From Oceanibaculum indicum P24 (GTDB taxonomy: Bacteria; Pseudomonadota; Alphaproteobacteria; Oceanibaculales; Oceanibaculaceae): DNA of 64,000 nt. Below are positions 8,900-17,657 of this stretch, in pieces. The stretch spans positions 46,050 to 110,049 of the forward strand of contig NZ_AMRL01000011.1 of NCBI RefSeq assembly GCF_000299935.1, given 5' to 3'. A program made the position numbers and the translations under genes. The notes under the pieces were generated by a model. It saw only the letters and a program-made list of their open reading frames with translations. It did not search any database and was not told the origin of the DNA. Within the stretch, counting starts at the first letter, position 1; every line of letters starts with the position of its first letter.

Positions 8900-10135
8900 A
8901 TGAAATTCCCGAAACTATTCACCCTCGCAGCGGCGGTCGCGGCGTTCGCCGTGCCGGCGCTGACGCTGCCAAGCCCGGTCAGCGCGCAGGAGACGCTGAA
9001 GATCGGCATGACGGTCTCGTCGGCGGGCCGTTTCGCGCTGGCCTCGCAGTCGGGCGAGCGCGGCGTGCAGATCTGGATGGACGATGTCAACCGTCGCGGC
9101 GGCCTGGAGATGGGCGGCAAGAAGTACAAGGTCGAGCTGGTGAAGCTGGATGACCGCTCCGACAAGCAGATGGTACCGCGCGTCTATGAGACGTTGATCC
9201 AGGAGCAGAAGGTCGATCTGCTGTTCGGCCCGTTCGGCTCCACGCTCACCAGCGCCGCCACCGCGGTGACGGAACGCAACAACAAGTTCCTGGTGATCTG
9301 GTCGGCGGCGTCCGATTCGATCTATGACCAGGGCGCGAAGTACCTGATTTCCGCCTCGCAGATCGCTTCTTCGATGATGGCGATCCCCAGCGTCGAGCTG
9401 GCGGCGAAGCTGGGCGGCAACAAGAAGATCGCCATCGTCTATCTGGACGAGCCCTTCCCGGCCGGCATGGCCGCCGGTGCCGAGAAGCTGGCGAAGGAAA
9501 AGGGCCTGCAGGTCACGCAGTACGAGAAGTTCGCGGCCGGCACCAAGGATTTCTCGATCCTGATCCAGAAGGCCCGGGCGTCCGGCGCGGACTTCTTCTA
9601 TCCGGTGGCCTATGAGGGCGACCAGATGGCGATGGTCCGCCAGATGAAGGAGATGAATGTGAACTTCCCGTTCACCTTCATGCTCTATGCCGCGCAGCCG
9701 CAGTTCCAGGACATCGGCAAGGATGCGGAATATATCTATAGCCACACGCTCTATCACCCGGCCATCAACTGGAAGGTGACCGACGGGCTGAACCGCGAGG
9801 AAGTGGGCAAGCGCTACAAGGCGCTGTTCCCGGATGTCGCCTATGACGCCGACTTCCAGACCGCCCTGGCCTATGCCGCCGGTGTGGTGACCGAGAAGAT
9901 CCTGGCGACCGCCGGCACCACCGACGCCGCCAAGATGAAGGAAGCCGCCCTGGCGCTCAGCGGCAAGATCGTCACCATGGCGGGGCCGTACAAGATCGAG
10001 GAAAGCGGCAAGCAGGTCGGCATGCAGAACGTCATCATGCAGAACATGCCGGGCAAGGGTCTTGCGGCCGTCTATCCGGAATCGGTGAAGACCGCCGATC
10101 CGATCTTCCCGGTGCCGGGCTGGGACAAGCGCTGA
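8900..10135 (+). CDS. livK: Branched-chain/polar amino acid ABC transporter substrate-binding protein LivK-like
   Basis: This 411-residue periplasmic binding protein has a clear signal peptide: MKFPKLF, a hydrophobic run, then a cut after VSAQ near residue 30. The mature start TLKIGMTVSSAGRFA is the usual first strand of the type I periplasmic-binding fold. The frame is open 33 codons upstream, but ATG 8900 with AGGAGG eight bases before it and an immediate signal peptide is the real start. It is divergent from livMHGF, so all five subunits of the importer are present. The ligand cannot be read from the sequence, since family members bind leucine, amides, urea or aromatic acids. Confidence 0.92.
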   Translation: MKFPKLFTLAAAVAAFAVPALTLPSPVSAQETLKIGMTVSSAGRFALASQSGERGVQIWMDDVNRRGGLEMGGKKYKVELVKLDDRSDKQMVPRVYETLIQEQKVDLLFGPFGSTLTSAATAVTERNNKFLVIWSAASDSIYDQGAKYLISASQIASSMMAIPSVELAAKLGGNKKIAIVYLDEPFPAGMAAGAEKLAKEKGLQVTQYEKFAAGTKDFSILIQKARASGADFFYPVAYEGDQMAMVRQMKEMNVNFPFTFMLYAAQPQFQDIGKDAEYIYSHTLYHPAINWKVTDGLNREEVGKRYKALFPDVAYDADFQTALAYAAGVVTEKILATAGTTDAAKMKEAALALSGKIVTMAGPYKIEESGKQVGMQNVIMQNMPGKGLAAVYPESVKTADPIFPVPGWDKR

Positions 10136-10161
10136 CCGCCAAGGAATAGCGCATCTACAAG

Positions 10162-10189
10162 GGGGGCGTCGTGGCGGCGCCCCCTTTTT
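10162..10189 (+). terminator. Intrinsic terminator after livK
   Basis: A stem GGGGGCG (10162-10168) pairs with CGCCCCC (10178-10184), with a 9-base loop and a T-run at 10185-10189 (then cttt). It lies 26 bases after the livK stop. Confidence 0.85.
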
Positions 10190-10374
10190 CTTTGTCTGCG
10201 GCCGGGTCCGGCGCAGTCAATTGCGCGGCTGGTGATTGACGGCAGCGGCACAGCACTCTAAGCAGTGCGTCATCTTCTTATTGCTGCCCCGTCATTCGGG
10301 CCCTGCGTCCGGTTCCGCCCTGTCGGCGGACCGCACGGCAGGGTCGGCAGCCTTATTGATTGGACGATTCTTAC

Positions 10375-12237
10375 GTGACCTTTTTCGATTCCATGGCGCC
10401 GGCCCTTGCCAGCGCTCTTACCGAACGTGGCTATGATAAGCTGACCGCCGTGCAGATGGCCGTGCTGGGCGAGGATGCCCGGGATTCTGACCTTCTGGTC
10501 TCGGCCCAGACCGGCTCCGGCAAGACCGTCGCCTTCGGGCTGGCCATGGCGCCTGTCCTGCTGGGTGACGCAGAGGTGCTTGATACGGTTTCCGTGCCGA
10601 TGGCGCTGGTCATTGCACCGACTCGCGAATTGGCGATGCAGGTACAGCGCGAATTGCAGTGGCTCTATGCCAAGGCCGGTGCCCGCATCGGTTCCTGTGT
10701 CGGCGGCATGGACATGCGCCAGGAACGCCGGGCGCTGGCCGACGGGCCGCATATCGTCGTCGGCACGCCGGGACGCCTGCGCGACCACATCACCCGCGGC
10801 TCGCTGGATATTTCCGGCCTGCGCGTCGTGGTGCTGGACGAAGCCGACGAGATGCTCGATCTGGGATTCCGGGAAGACCTCGAATTCATCCTCGCCGCCG
10901 CCCCGCAGGAACGCCGCACCTTCCTGTTTTCGGCCACCTTCGCCAGGCCCATCGTGCAGCTGGCCAGGCGCTTCCAGCGCGATGCCGTTCGGCTGTCCAC
11001 GGTTGCCGAAAGCCAGCCGCATGAGGATATCGATTACCGGCTGCTGATGGTGGCGCCGACCGAGCGCGAGAACGCGATCATCAATGCGCTGCTCTATTAT
11101 GATTCGCAGAATGCCCTGGTGTTCTGCGGCACGCGCGATGCCGTGCGGCATCTGACCAGCCGGCTGGCCAATCGCGGCTTCCGTGTCGTGGCGCTGTCCG
11201 GCGAGCTGACCCAGGCCGAGCGCACCAACGCCCTGCAGGCGATGCGCGATGGAAGGGCGCGGGTCTGTGTCGCCACCGACGTTGCGGCGCGCGGCATCGA
11301 CCTGCCGAACCTCGACCTCGTCATCCATGCCGACCTTCCGACCAACCCGGAAACGCTGCTGCATCGCAGTGGCCGTACCGGACGCGCCGGGCGCAAGGGC
11401 GTCTGCGCGCTGATCGTCCCCTATTTCCGTCGCAACGCTGCCCGCCGGCTGATGCAGCTGGCCAAGCTGGACGCCACCATGGAGCCGGCCCCCGGCCCGG
11501 CCGAGATCACCGCGCGTGCGCAGGCGCAGATCCTGGCGGATGAAGGCCTGTTCGCCGCCCCGCAGGAGGATGAGACCGACTTCATCGGTAAGCTGCTAGC
11601 CAATTATGGCGCCGACCAGATCGCCGCCGCCTTCCTGCGCCAGCAGATGGCCGCCCGCCCCGCGCCGGAGGAACTGTCGGAGGCCCAGGAGGGATCGCAG
11701 GCGATCAGCCGCTCAGAACGCGGTACGCGGCGGGAGCGCGGCGAGCCTACCGAAAGGCCGGAACGCAGCGACCGTTTCCAGAACGGTATCTGGTTCCGCA
11801 TCTCGCTGGGCCGCAAGCACCGGGCCGAGCCGCGCTGGCTGCTGCCGATGATCTGCAAGGCCGGCCATGTCACCAAGGCCGCTGTCGGTTCGATCAAGGT
11901 TGGCGACACCACGACCGAGTTCGAGATATCGCCCGCCATGCTGGAGAGCTTCGAGGCGGCCATCACCGCCAATGGCAGCGGCGAGAAAGGCGTGACCATT
12001 ACCCGCGCCGAAAGTCCTGGCCGCCCTGCCTCGCCCGGACCACGCGCTCGTGACTATTCCCACCAAGGGCCGAAGCAGTCCCGCAAGCCGTATGGCAAGC
12101 CAGACAATGGCTTCCGCCCGGCCGAGGACGCCGTCGCTGCGTCCGAAAAGCCAAGGGGCAAGCCCTATGGAAAGCCCAACGCGAAACCGGGCAAGAAAAA
12201 GAGCTACAAGCCGAAGCCGGGGCGTGATCCGCGTTAG
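10375..12237 (+). CDS. DEAD-box ATP-dependent RNA helicase with DbpA-type RNA-binding domain
   Basis: This protein of about 620 residues remodels structured RNA, probably in ribosome assembly or RNA decay. The two RecA domains cover about residues 1-365. Visible motifs are Q-motif region GYDKLTAVQ, motif I AQTGSGKT, Ia PTRELAMQ, Ib TPGR, motif II VLDEADEML, motif III SAT and motif VI HRSGRTGRAG. A DbpA-like RNA-binding fold lies at about 465-530 (NGIWFRISLGRKHRAEP...). The Lys-rich tail contains two KPYGKP repeats. Start candidates are TTG 10360, GTG 10375 (chosen) and ATG 10393, none with a strong ribosome-binding site. It is monocistronic, and the exact family name (DbpA, RhlE or DeaD type) is not certain. 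Confidence 0.93.
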   Translation: MTFFDSMAPALASALTERGYDKLTAVQMAVLGEDARDSDLLVSAQTGSGKTVAFGLAMAPVLLGDAEVLDTVSVPMALVIAPTRELAMQVQRELQWLYAKAGARIGSCVGGMDMRQERRALADGPHIVVGTPGRLRDHITRGSLDISGLRVVVLDEADEMLDLGFREDLEFILAAAPQERRTFLFSATFARPIVQLARRFQRDAVRLSTVAESQPHEDIDYRLLMVAPTERENAIINALLYYDSQNALVFCGTRDAVRHLTSRLANRGFRVVALSGELTQAERTNALQAMRDGRARVCVATDVAARGIDLPNLDLVIHADLPTNPETLLHRSGRTGRAGRKGVCALIVPYFRRNAARRLMQLAKLDATMEPAPGPAEITARAQAQILADEGLFAAPQEDETDFIGKLLANYGADQIAAAFLRQQMAARPAPEELSEAQEGSQAISRSERGTRRERGEPTERPERSDRFQNGIWFRISLGRKHRAEPRWLLPMICKAGHVTKAAVGSIKVGDTTTEFEISPAMLESFEAAITANGSGEKGVTITRAESPGRPASPGPRARDYSHQGPKQSRKPYGKPDNGFRPAEDAVAASEKPRGKPYGKPNAKPGKKKSYKPKPGRDPR

Positions 12238-12519
12238 AACCCTTCCCGTTTGATTGGTACGGGATGAATTCCAGCAATTATCCGGAGATTTTTGCGGGCC
12301 AAACGTGAACAGCCCGCGATTCTTTAGATGTGGCCTGTAAATACCACAAGGATGAGCGCAAAGGTTGTTTGCAGGCTAGTACTTCAAAAAGTCAGCCGGA
12401 GCTAACCGTACCGTTCGTTTGTTCTCAATTCATCCGCCTAAATCTACAAGCCAAGACAAACTGCACATAATCGCAGGACTGAGCGCAAGGTCGTTTAAAA
12501 CGCGGAAATGAAAGGCTTA
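12238..12519. other. Tail-to-tail intergenic region with two imperfect direct repeats
   Basis: Together with the hairpin after it, this is a 331-bp gap between convergent genes, AT-richer than its flanks, with no credible gene. It holds a hairpin GCGGGC-N12-GCCCGC at 12294-12317. It also holds two imperfect 22-bp direct repeats at 12349-12370 and 12475-12496 (shared core TGAGCGCAA, then GGTTGTTT or GGTCGTTT). No transposase remnant is seen. Confidence 0.5.
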
Positions 12520-12553
12520 CCCCGTACCAGTCTAATTGCGGCCTGGCACGGGG
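12520..12553 (-). terminator. Hairpin downstream of the sulfatase gene (possible terminator)
   Basis: An 11-bp stem with one mismatch (12520-12530 with 12543-12553) has a 12-base loop and lies 15 bases after the sulfatase stop. The bases that follow on the minus strand are only mildly T-rich, so efficient termination is uncertain. Confidence 0.4.
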
Positions 12554-12568
12554 CTGTCCACGACACGA

Positions 12569-14104
12569 TCAGACCAGCGCCACCTGCTGCAGCGGCTGTT
12601 GCCGCGCCTCCGGCAGATTGTCATAGAGGTCCGCGATCAGGTCGCTCTTCAAAGCGGCATATTTCGGATCGGACCAAAGATTGACCCACTGCCGGGGGTC
12701 TTCGCTAAGGTCATACAGTTCCCCCTCCGTGCCGTCATGCACGGTGGATTTCTCGCAGACCGTCAGCACATACCCGTCGCGGTATAGCGTCCGCAGATGG
12801 ATGCTGTGACCGTTATAGCCGCCATCCCATTCGGTAATGACGCGCTCCCGCGTGCCATCCTCGCTGGTCGGCATGACGGCCCCCTGCATGCGCGGATCGG
12901 GGGCGATGCCGGCGATCGAACAGAAGGTGCGCGCCAGATCGACATGGCCAACCGGCTGTTCGACCACCGACGGGGCGACGGCGGCGACCGGTGCGGGGCG
13001 CCAGACCATCGGCAGCCGCATCAACGCGTCGACATGGTATGGCCCCTTGAACATCATGCCGAAATCGCCCTGGAATTCGCCATGGTCGGCAGTATAGAGG
13101 ATGTCCGTCTCCTGCCCCCAGCCGCGGGTGTCGATATAGGACAGGACCCGACCGATGGCCTCGTCGATCAGCTCGTTCTCGATGTGGCACATGGCGTTGA
13201 CTTCGCGAATCTGGTCCGCCGTCATCTCGGCAGGCACGAATTCGGGTGGCAACTCGTAGTTGAACTGCGCCTTGCCGAGATACCAGTCCAGCCAGTGCCG
13301 CGGCTTGCCTTCCAGCATCTTTATCGTCGCCTCGACGCTGCCCGGATAGCCATCGGGAAGGTCAAGATCGCGCCAGTTTACGCGCTTCAGCTCGGAAGAA
13401 GGAGGATCCCACGGATGATGCGGGTCGGGGAAGCTCATCCAGACGAACCAGTCTTCTTCCTCGTCCAGCTTGCCCAACCAGTCGATCACCCGGTCGGCCG
13501 TCCAGTCGGTGTGGTAATGCTCGCGCTGGATATGGTTGTGCCAGACCTGAATGGCGCCGGTATCGCCGCCGCGCTTGCAGCTAATGGTCTTCTCCGGCGT
13601 CACATACTCCTGGAAGAAATCCACCTCGTCGGGGTGATTCTCCTGCAGCCATTTCGGATAGTGGTAGAGGCTGCGCCCGGCGCGGCCGGTATGGGCGCAC
13701 AGCTCCATATATTCAAAGCCGCGATGGGGCCCGTGCAGGCCCTTTGACGCGGCATAATTCTCGAAATAAGGACCGCCCGGCGCCGAGGACGGTTCGAAAT
13801 GCGCCTTGCCGATCAGGGCGGTGCGGTAGCCCCCCTGCTCCCGCAGCAGGCGGACAACATCGGGCGTATCCTCCGGCAGCGGGATGCCGTTCGCGATGAC
13901 GCCGTGGGTGCGCACATGCTGTCCTGTCAGCATAGTCGAGCGCGCCGGCATGCAGACCACATTCTGATTGTGCGCGCGCTTGTAATTGATGCCGGTGGCG
14001 GCGAGGCCGTCGACGACAGGTGTCCGGGCGACCTTGCCGCCATTGCAGCCCAGGGCGTCATGACGCTGCTGATCGGTGGTGATAAAGAGAATCTTGCGTC
14101 CCAT
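12569..14104 (-). CDS. Cytoplasmic sulfatase / alkaline-phosphatase-superfamily hydrolase
   Basis: This 511-residue enzyme should cleave sulfate esters (or phosphonate monoesters) using a formylglycine. The sulfatase signature C-x-P-x-R is exact at Cys51-Met-Pro53-Ala-Arg55, so Cys51 would be converted to formylglycine. Metal-ligand candidates are Asp11 (ITTDQQRHD) and Asp340-His341-Gly342. There is no signal peptide, so the substrate must be cleaved in the cytoplasm. AAAGGACC lies upstream of the ATG. It is the last gene of a block with a TAXI/TRAP transporter, which suggests import of an intact sulfate ester. The length and fold also fit the phosphonate monoester hydrolase branch. The substrate is unknown. 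Confidence 0.9.
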   Translation of the reverse strand: MGRKILFITTDQQRHDALGCNGGKVARTPVVDGLAATGINYKRAHNQNVVCMPARSTMLTGQHVRTHGVIANGIPLPEDTPDVVRLLREQGGYRTALIGKAHFEPSSAPGGPYFENYAASKGLHGPHRGFEYMELCAHTGRAGRSLYHYPKWLQENHPDEVDFFQEYVTPEKTISCKRGGDTGAIQVWHNHIQREHYHTDWTADRVIDWLGKLDEEEDWFVWMSFPDPHHPWDPPSSELKRVNWRDLDLPDGYPGSVEATIKMLEGKPRHWLDWYLGKAQFNYELPPEFVPAEMTADQIREVNAMCHIENELIDEAIGRVLSYIDTRGWGQETDILYTADHGEFQGDFGMMFKGPYHVDALMRLPMVWRPAPVAAVAPSVVEQPVGHVDLARTFCSIAGIAPDPRMQGAVMPTSEDGTRERVITEWDGGYNGHSIHLRTLYRDGYVLTVCEKSTVHDGTEGELYDLSEDPRQWVNLWSDPKYAALKSDLIADLYDNLPEARQQPLQQVALV

Positions 14105-14135
14105 CTGGGGTCCTTTCGGCGCGAACCTTCCCGGC

Positions 14136-14167
14136 GGGACAGACGGCCGTGCTGGCCCGTCCGTCCC
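14136..14167 (-). other. Strong intercistronic hairpin between TAXI gene and sulfatase
   Basis: On the minus strand an 11-bp stem (14157-14167 with 14136-14146, one G-U pair) has a 10-base loop. No T-run follows, so it is more likely an mRNA-stability or partial-termination element separating expression of the binding protein from the sulfatase. Confidence 0.45.
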
Positions 14168-14249
14168 GGTTCGGGATCATGAATTCGGTTAGAGGTCTCG
14201 CTCCCGGTCTCTCGTATGAAACAGGTAGCGTATTGGTGTGCTTGCGCGC

Positions 14250-15284
14250 TTACATCTTCGCTTCCGGCGGGACCAGCTCGTCGCGGATCGCCACGCCGCG
14301 CTCCTTGTAGTAGCGATAGGCGCCGACATGCAGCGGCGCGTTCATCTCGGCCAGCGCATTCTCGGCCTTGATGACGCCCATCCACTGAGCCTCCGCCTTC
14401 AGGGCGGCGTTGTTCTCCAGAATGGTCTTGGTCACGTTGTAGATCACTTCCTCGGACATGCCCTTGTGGGTGCCAAGCCCGACCATGGTCTGCAATGTGC
14501 GGATGTTCTCCTCGTTGACCTGGTTGGCGCCATAGAGGTCCTTCGGAATCTCGGTGACGACGCGCCCGGGTATCTGCATGGCCTTCTTGATGCTGTCGGC
14601 GTCAAGGGCGGCTTCGGGCAGGCTCAGCAGCCGGATCTTGCCCAGCGTCGCCAGCTGCACGATGGCGGGATCCGGCAGTGCCTTCGGTGACATGTGGGCA
14701 TCAGCCTGACGGTCCTGGAAGGCTTGCATGCCGGAATTCCAGTCCACGTTCAGCTGGGTGAAGTCCGAGCCGGCCTTGAAGCCGGTGGCCGCGTCCAGCA
14801 TCTGCACCGCAGTCACGGTCGCAGCACCGCCCGGCGGGCCGAGGAAGATCCGCTTGCCCTTCAGGTCCTTCATCTCGGTGATGCCGCTGTCGGCCCAGAC
14901 CACCATATGATAGGCACCAAGCGGGTAGTTCAAAATCATGCGCAGATTCTTGAACAGCTCCGGCGCCTCCGGCATCTTCGCGTACATGTTGATGCCGTTG
15001 CGCATGAAGTGATTGACCGACGAGGCCGTGGTCAGGAATTCCAGGTTCTCCTTGGCGGCATCCACAGCCTGGCGCACCAGCGGACGGCCCGTGGTGATCT
15101 GCGCCTTGTGGCCCAGCTTGTCGCGCAGCAATTCCGTCGCGGCGATGGCGAACACCATATCGGTCGAGGATTGCGACATGGTCTGCCAGCGATAGACCTG
15201 GTCACTTGCGCTGGCGACGGCGCTGCCCCCGGCGATGGTAGCAAGCATCGCGCCGGAGAGTGCGATGGCTTTCAGTTTCCTCAT
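14250..15284 (-). CDS. TRAP transporter solute-binding protein, TAXI family
   Basis: This 344-residue periplasmic binding protein serves the TRAP permease encoded just upstream. A signal peptide is evident (MRKLKAIALSGAMLATIAGG..., cut near ASAS/DQ). The TAXI pattern is seen in GRPLVRQAVDAAKENLEFL, LKGKRIFLGPPGGAATVTA and the VNEENIRTL region. The open frame extends 70 codons upstream. ATG 15284 is preferred because GGGAGGA lies just before it and the signal peptide starts there. TAXI-TRAP systems import organic anions such as glutamate/oxoglutarate or aromatic and sulfonated acids. The adjacent sulfatase suggests a sulfated ligand here (inference). Confidence 0.93.
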   Translation of the reverse strand: MRKLKAIALSGAMLATIAGGSAVASASDQVYRWQTMSQSSTDMVFAIAATELLRDKLGHKAQITTGRPLVRQAVDAAKENLEFLTTASSVNHFMRNGINMYAKMPEAPELFKNLRMILNYPLGAYHMVVWADSGITEMKDLKGKRIFLGPPGGAATVTAVQMLDAATGFKAGSDFTQLNVDWNSGMQAFQDRQADAHMSPKALPDPAIVQLATLGKIRLLSLPEAALDADSIKKAMQIPGRVVTEIPKDLYGANQVNEENIRTLQTMVGLGTHKGMSEEVIYNVTKTILENNAALKAEAQWMGVIKAENALAEMNAPLHVGAYRYYKERGVAIRDELVPPEAKM

Positions 15285-15346
15285 TTTATCCTCCCTGCCC
15301 TTCACGGGCACTTTTTCAGTTTTTGGAACAGGTTGCTTCAAAGGCG

Positions 15347-17257
15347 TCAGCCGGGCACGAAGCGCCGCTGCCGTTGCCGGAGCAGCATGGACAAGCCGAG
15401 CAGGAATGCTGAGGCGACGGTAACCTCCAGCTCGAAACGGTCGCTGAGCAGCGCCGCTAGCGGTGCCAGGCCAAGCGCCCCCCGAAACAGGCAATGCATC
15501 CGCGACAGGGCCGCACCGTCATAGGCATAGAAGGCTGTCGACAGCGCCAGGATGGCGACGCTCAGGGCCAGAATGGCGATGAGGAACTGGCCCAGATCGA
15601 AGCTGTCCAGCACCAGCAGCAGGCTGGGCTCGATCACGAAGACGAACGGGATGACGAAGCCGATGAAGGCCAGTCGCAGCGCCGCAAGCGCCGTGGCGAC
15701 GGGATGCGAGTTCGCGATCGGAGCCGCCGCGAAGACTGCCACCGCCACCGGCGGCGTGATTGCGGACAGGACGCCGAAATAGAAGACAAACAGATGGATC
15801 GCCAGTGGCTCTATCCCCAGTTCGCGCAGCGACCGCCCCATCACCAGAACGATGACCAGATAGGCCGGCAGGGTCGGCATGCCCATGCCCAGGATCAGAC
15901 AGGTAAGCGCGGTCAGCGCCAACGCCAGCAGCAGGTTGTTCTCGCCCAGCGCTGCAACAGTAGAGGCAAAGCTGAGTCCGATGCCGGTGAGGTTCAGCGT
16001 GCCGAGGATGATGCCAATGGCGGCAACCGCGACGACGATTGACGCGCCGGCGGTTCCCCCCTTGATGATGGCGTTCAGGATGAGGGACGGGTTCCGTCGC
16101 AGGTCCGGATTGAACATCAGCGCCGACACCACAACGGCGATCACCGCACAGAAGCCCGCCATAGCCGGCGACCGGCCCGCGACCAGCACAGCGATGATGA
16201 CCGCGATGGGAATCACGAACATCAGCGATTCCAGGGCCGTCTTACTGTCGATGCGCTCGCGCTGCGCTGGCGGTATTGGCTGGATGCCCGCCTTGCCCGC
16301 TTCCAGCGAGACGGCAACAAATAGGGCGCCGTAATAGAACAGCGCCGGCAGCAATGCCGCCAGGCAGATCATCAGATAGGGCATGCCGATCAGGTCAGCC
16401 ATCAGGAAGGCAGCCGCCCCCATGACCGGCGGCATGATCTGTCCTCCGGTCGATGCGGCCGCCTCGATGGCGCCGGCACTGGCCGGCTTGAAGCCGCGCC
16501 GGATGATCATCGGAATGGTGAAGGCGCCGGTGCCGACGACATTGGCCACCACGCTGCCCGACATGCTGCCAAACAGAGCGGAGGACACGATGGCTGCGTG
16601 CCCGACGCCGCCGCGAGTCCGGCCGGTCAGGGCAAAGGCAATCTTGATCAGCGCGTTGCTGGCCCCCGTCCCTTCCAGCATCACACCGAAGACGACGAAG
16701 ATCAGCACGACCTGGATGACGATGCTGAGCGGCGTGCCATAGACGCCCTGGAACCCGTACCAGACCATTTCCATTGTGACGGCGAGGCTGAACCCGCTAT
16801 GGCCGATGGCGGAAGGCAGATACCCACCGAACAAGCCATATAGAAAGGCCGCGATGACGAACAGGAACAGTGGTAGACCGAACAGCCGGCGCGTCGCCTC
16901 CAACAGCACGCAGACACCAAGGAAGGCGATGAAGATGTCCGTATTGTCGTAGGACACCAGCATGGTCGAGAGTTCATCCGCCGCGCTCACGAAGTACCAG
17001 ATGGCGACGGTGAAAGCGGCGACCGCCGCTATGTCGGCCAGCCAGGCAAAGACCAGGAGCAGCGTCCGTTCTTTCGGCACGGCGGCAGCCAGCGGGCAGC
17101 CCAGCAGGACCGAAACGACGGAAGCATAGACGATCAGTGCGCGCGTGTAGGCTATATCGTAAACGCCGACATAGGCGACGATAATGGCATTCACGGCCAG
17201 CGCCAGTCCAAGAGCGGCAGCGGCGTAACCGAATATCCGCGTGGGCATCGGAATCAT
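15347..17257 (-). CDS. TRAP transporter permease, fused small and large (DctQM) subunits
   Basis: This 636-residue protein is a very hydrophobic polytopic membrane protein. The N-terminal third (about residues 1-180) corresponds to the small 4-helix subunit and the rest to the 12-helix DctM channel. This is the usual fused form that pairs with TAXI binding proteins. Typical DctM stretches include GASNALIKIAFALTGRTRGG, EAAASTGGQIMPPVMGAAAFLM and LGMGMPTLPAYLV. The start ATG 17257 lies beside GGAGGA, with the Shine-Dalgarno in the loop of a perfect hairpin (17256-17274). The binding-protein gene follows after 62 bp. A long non-coding leader with a palindrome lies upstream. Confidence 0.94.
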   Translation of the reverse strand: MIPMPTRIFGYAAAALGLALAVNAIIVAYVGVYDIAYTRALIVYASVVSVLLGCPLAAAVPKERTLLLVFAWLADIAAVAAFTVAIWYFVSAADELSTMLVSYDNTDIFIAFLGVCVLLEATRRLFGLPLFLFVIAAFLYGLFGGYLPSAIGHSGFSLAVTMEMVWYGFQGVYGTPLSIVIQVVLIFVVFGVMLEGTGASNALIKIAFALTGRTRGGVGHAAIVSSALFGSMSGSVVANVVGTGAFTIPMIIRRGFKPASAGAIEAAASTGGQIMPPVMGAAAFLMADLIGMPYLMICLAALLPALFYYGALFVAVSLEAGKAGIQPIPPAQRERIDSKTALESLMFVIPIAVIIAVLVAGRSPAMAGFCAVIAVVVSALMFNPDLRRNPSLILNAIIKGGTAGASIVVAVAAIGIILGTLNLTGIGLSFASTVAALGENNLLLALALTALTCLILGMGMPTLPAYLVIVLVMGRSLRELGIEPLAIHLFVFYFGVLSAITPPVAVAVFAAAPIANSHPVATALAALRLAFIGFVIPFVFVIEPSLLLVLDSFDLGQFLIAILALSVAILALSTAFYAYDGAALSRMHCLFRGALGLAPLAALLSDRFELEVTVASAFLLGLSMLLRQRQRRFVPG

Positions 17258-17274
17258 GCCAGTCCTCCTGGCAT
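17256..17274 (-). promoter_or_regulatory. Translation-initiation hairpin of the TRAP permease gene
   Basis: ATGCCAG (17256-17262) pairs perfectly with CTGGCAT (17268-17274), leaving a 5-base loop that is GAGGA on the mRNA, i.e. the Shine-Dalgarno itself. On the mRNA, the 3' arm runs into the first two bases of the start codon (ATG 17257-17255). The ribosome-binding site is therefore displayed in the loop while part of the start codon is paired. This could tune translation or bind a regulator. Confidence 0.55.
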
Positions 17275-17657
17275 ATGCTCCGTGTGATGAGCGGAACTAC
17301 GGCGCGATGCAGGCTTAAACGGTGTCACTATTCCCCCCTGGGTCCCGGCCCTGGCACCTTCCGGCTTCTGTTGGCCGGTGTCTGATACGGGGCAACTGGG
17401 TTTCTTGCGCGGCGTGGCGCTTGATCTTTTTTAAGCCGCGCTGCGCGGCCTTCGCCAATATGGATTACAGCTACAAGATATAAGTCCAACTTATAGCTTT
17501 GCGCGCATGCCAGTCGCGCTTCATCGAAGCGGACCGGCCATGCGGCAGGCGGGTATCTATCCCCTTCCCCCGCGCATGTAGCGCCTTTCCGGACGATAAC
17601 GGTTCCGCTTTCGCGCGTTAGCGAGCAAGCGCCGGAAGAATCTGAGGCAAATTGCGA
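17275..17657 (-). promoter_or_regulatory. Upstream region of the TRAP operon with palindromic operator candidate at 17475-17499
   Basis: About 380 bases contain no credible gene. The standout is a perfect palindrome TATAAGT-CCA-ACTTATA at 17479-17495. With one mismatch it extends to 11-bp arms (17475-17485 and 17489-17499). The core fits both LysR-type T-N11-A symmetry and GntR-type GT-N3-AC symmetry. A GC-rich hairpin (GCCGCG-CTG-CGCGGC near 17434-17448) and a small one (CGCTTC-ATC-GAAGCG near 17518-17532) are also present. The TRAP promoter should lie here. Confidence 0.55.

Noticed and set aside
10236..10436. 66-codon plus-strand frame before the helicase
   Set aside because: Overlaps the helicase start and has no recognisable feature.
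17434..17448. GC-rich hairpin as terminator of the DsbA-like gene
   Set aside because: The T-run lies on the wrong side for the minus strand (it is followed by A residues).
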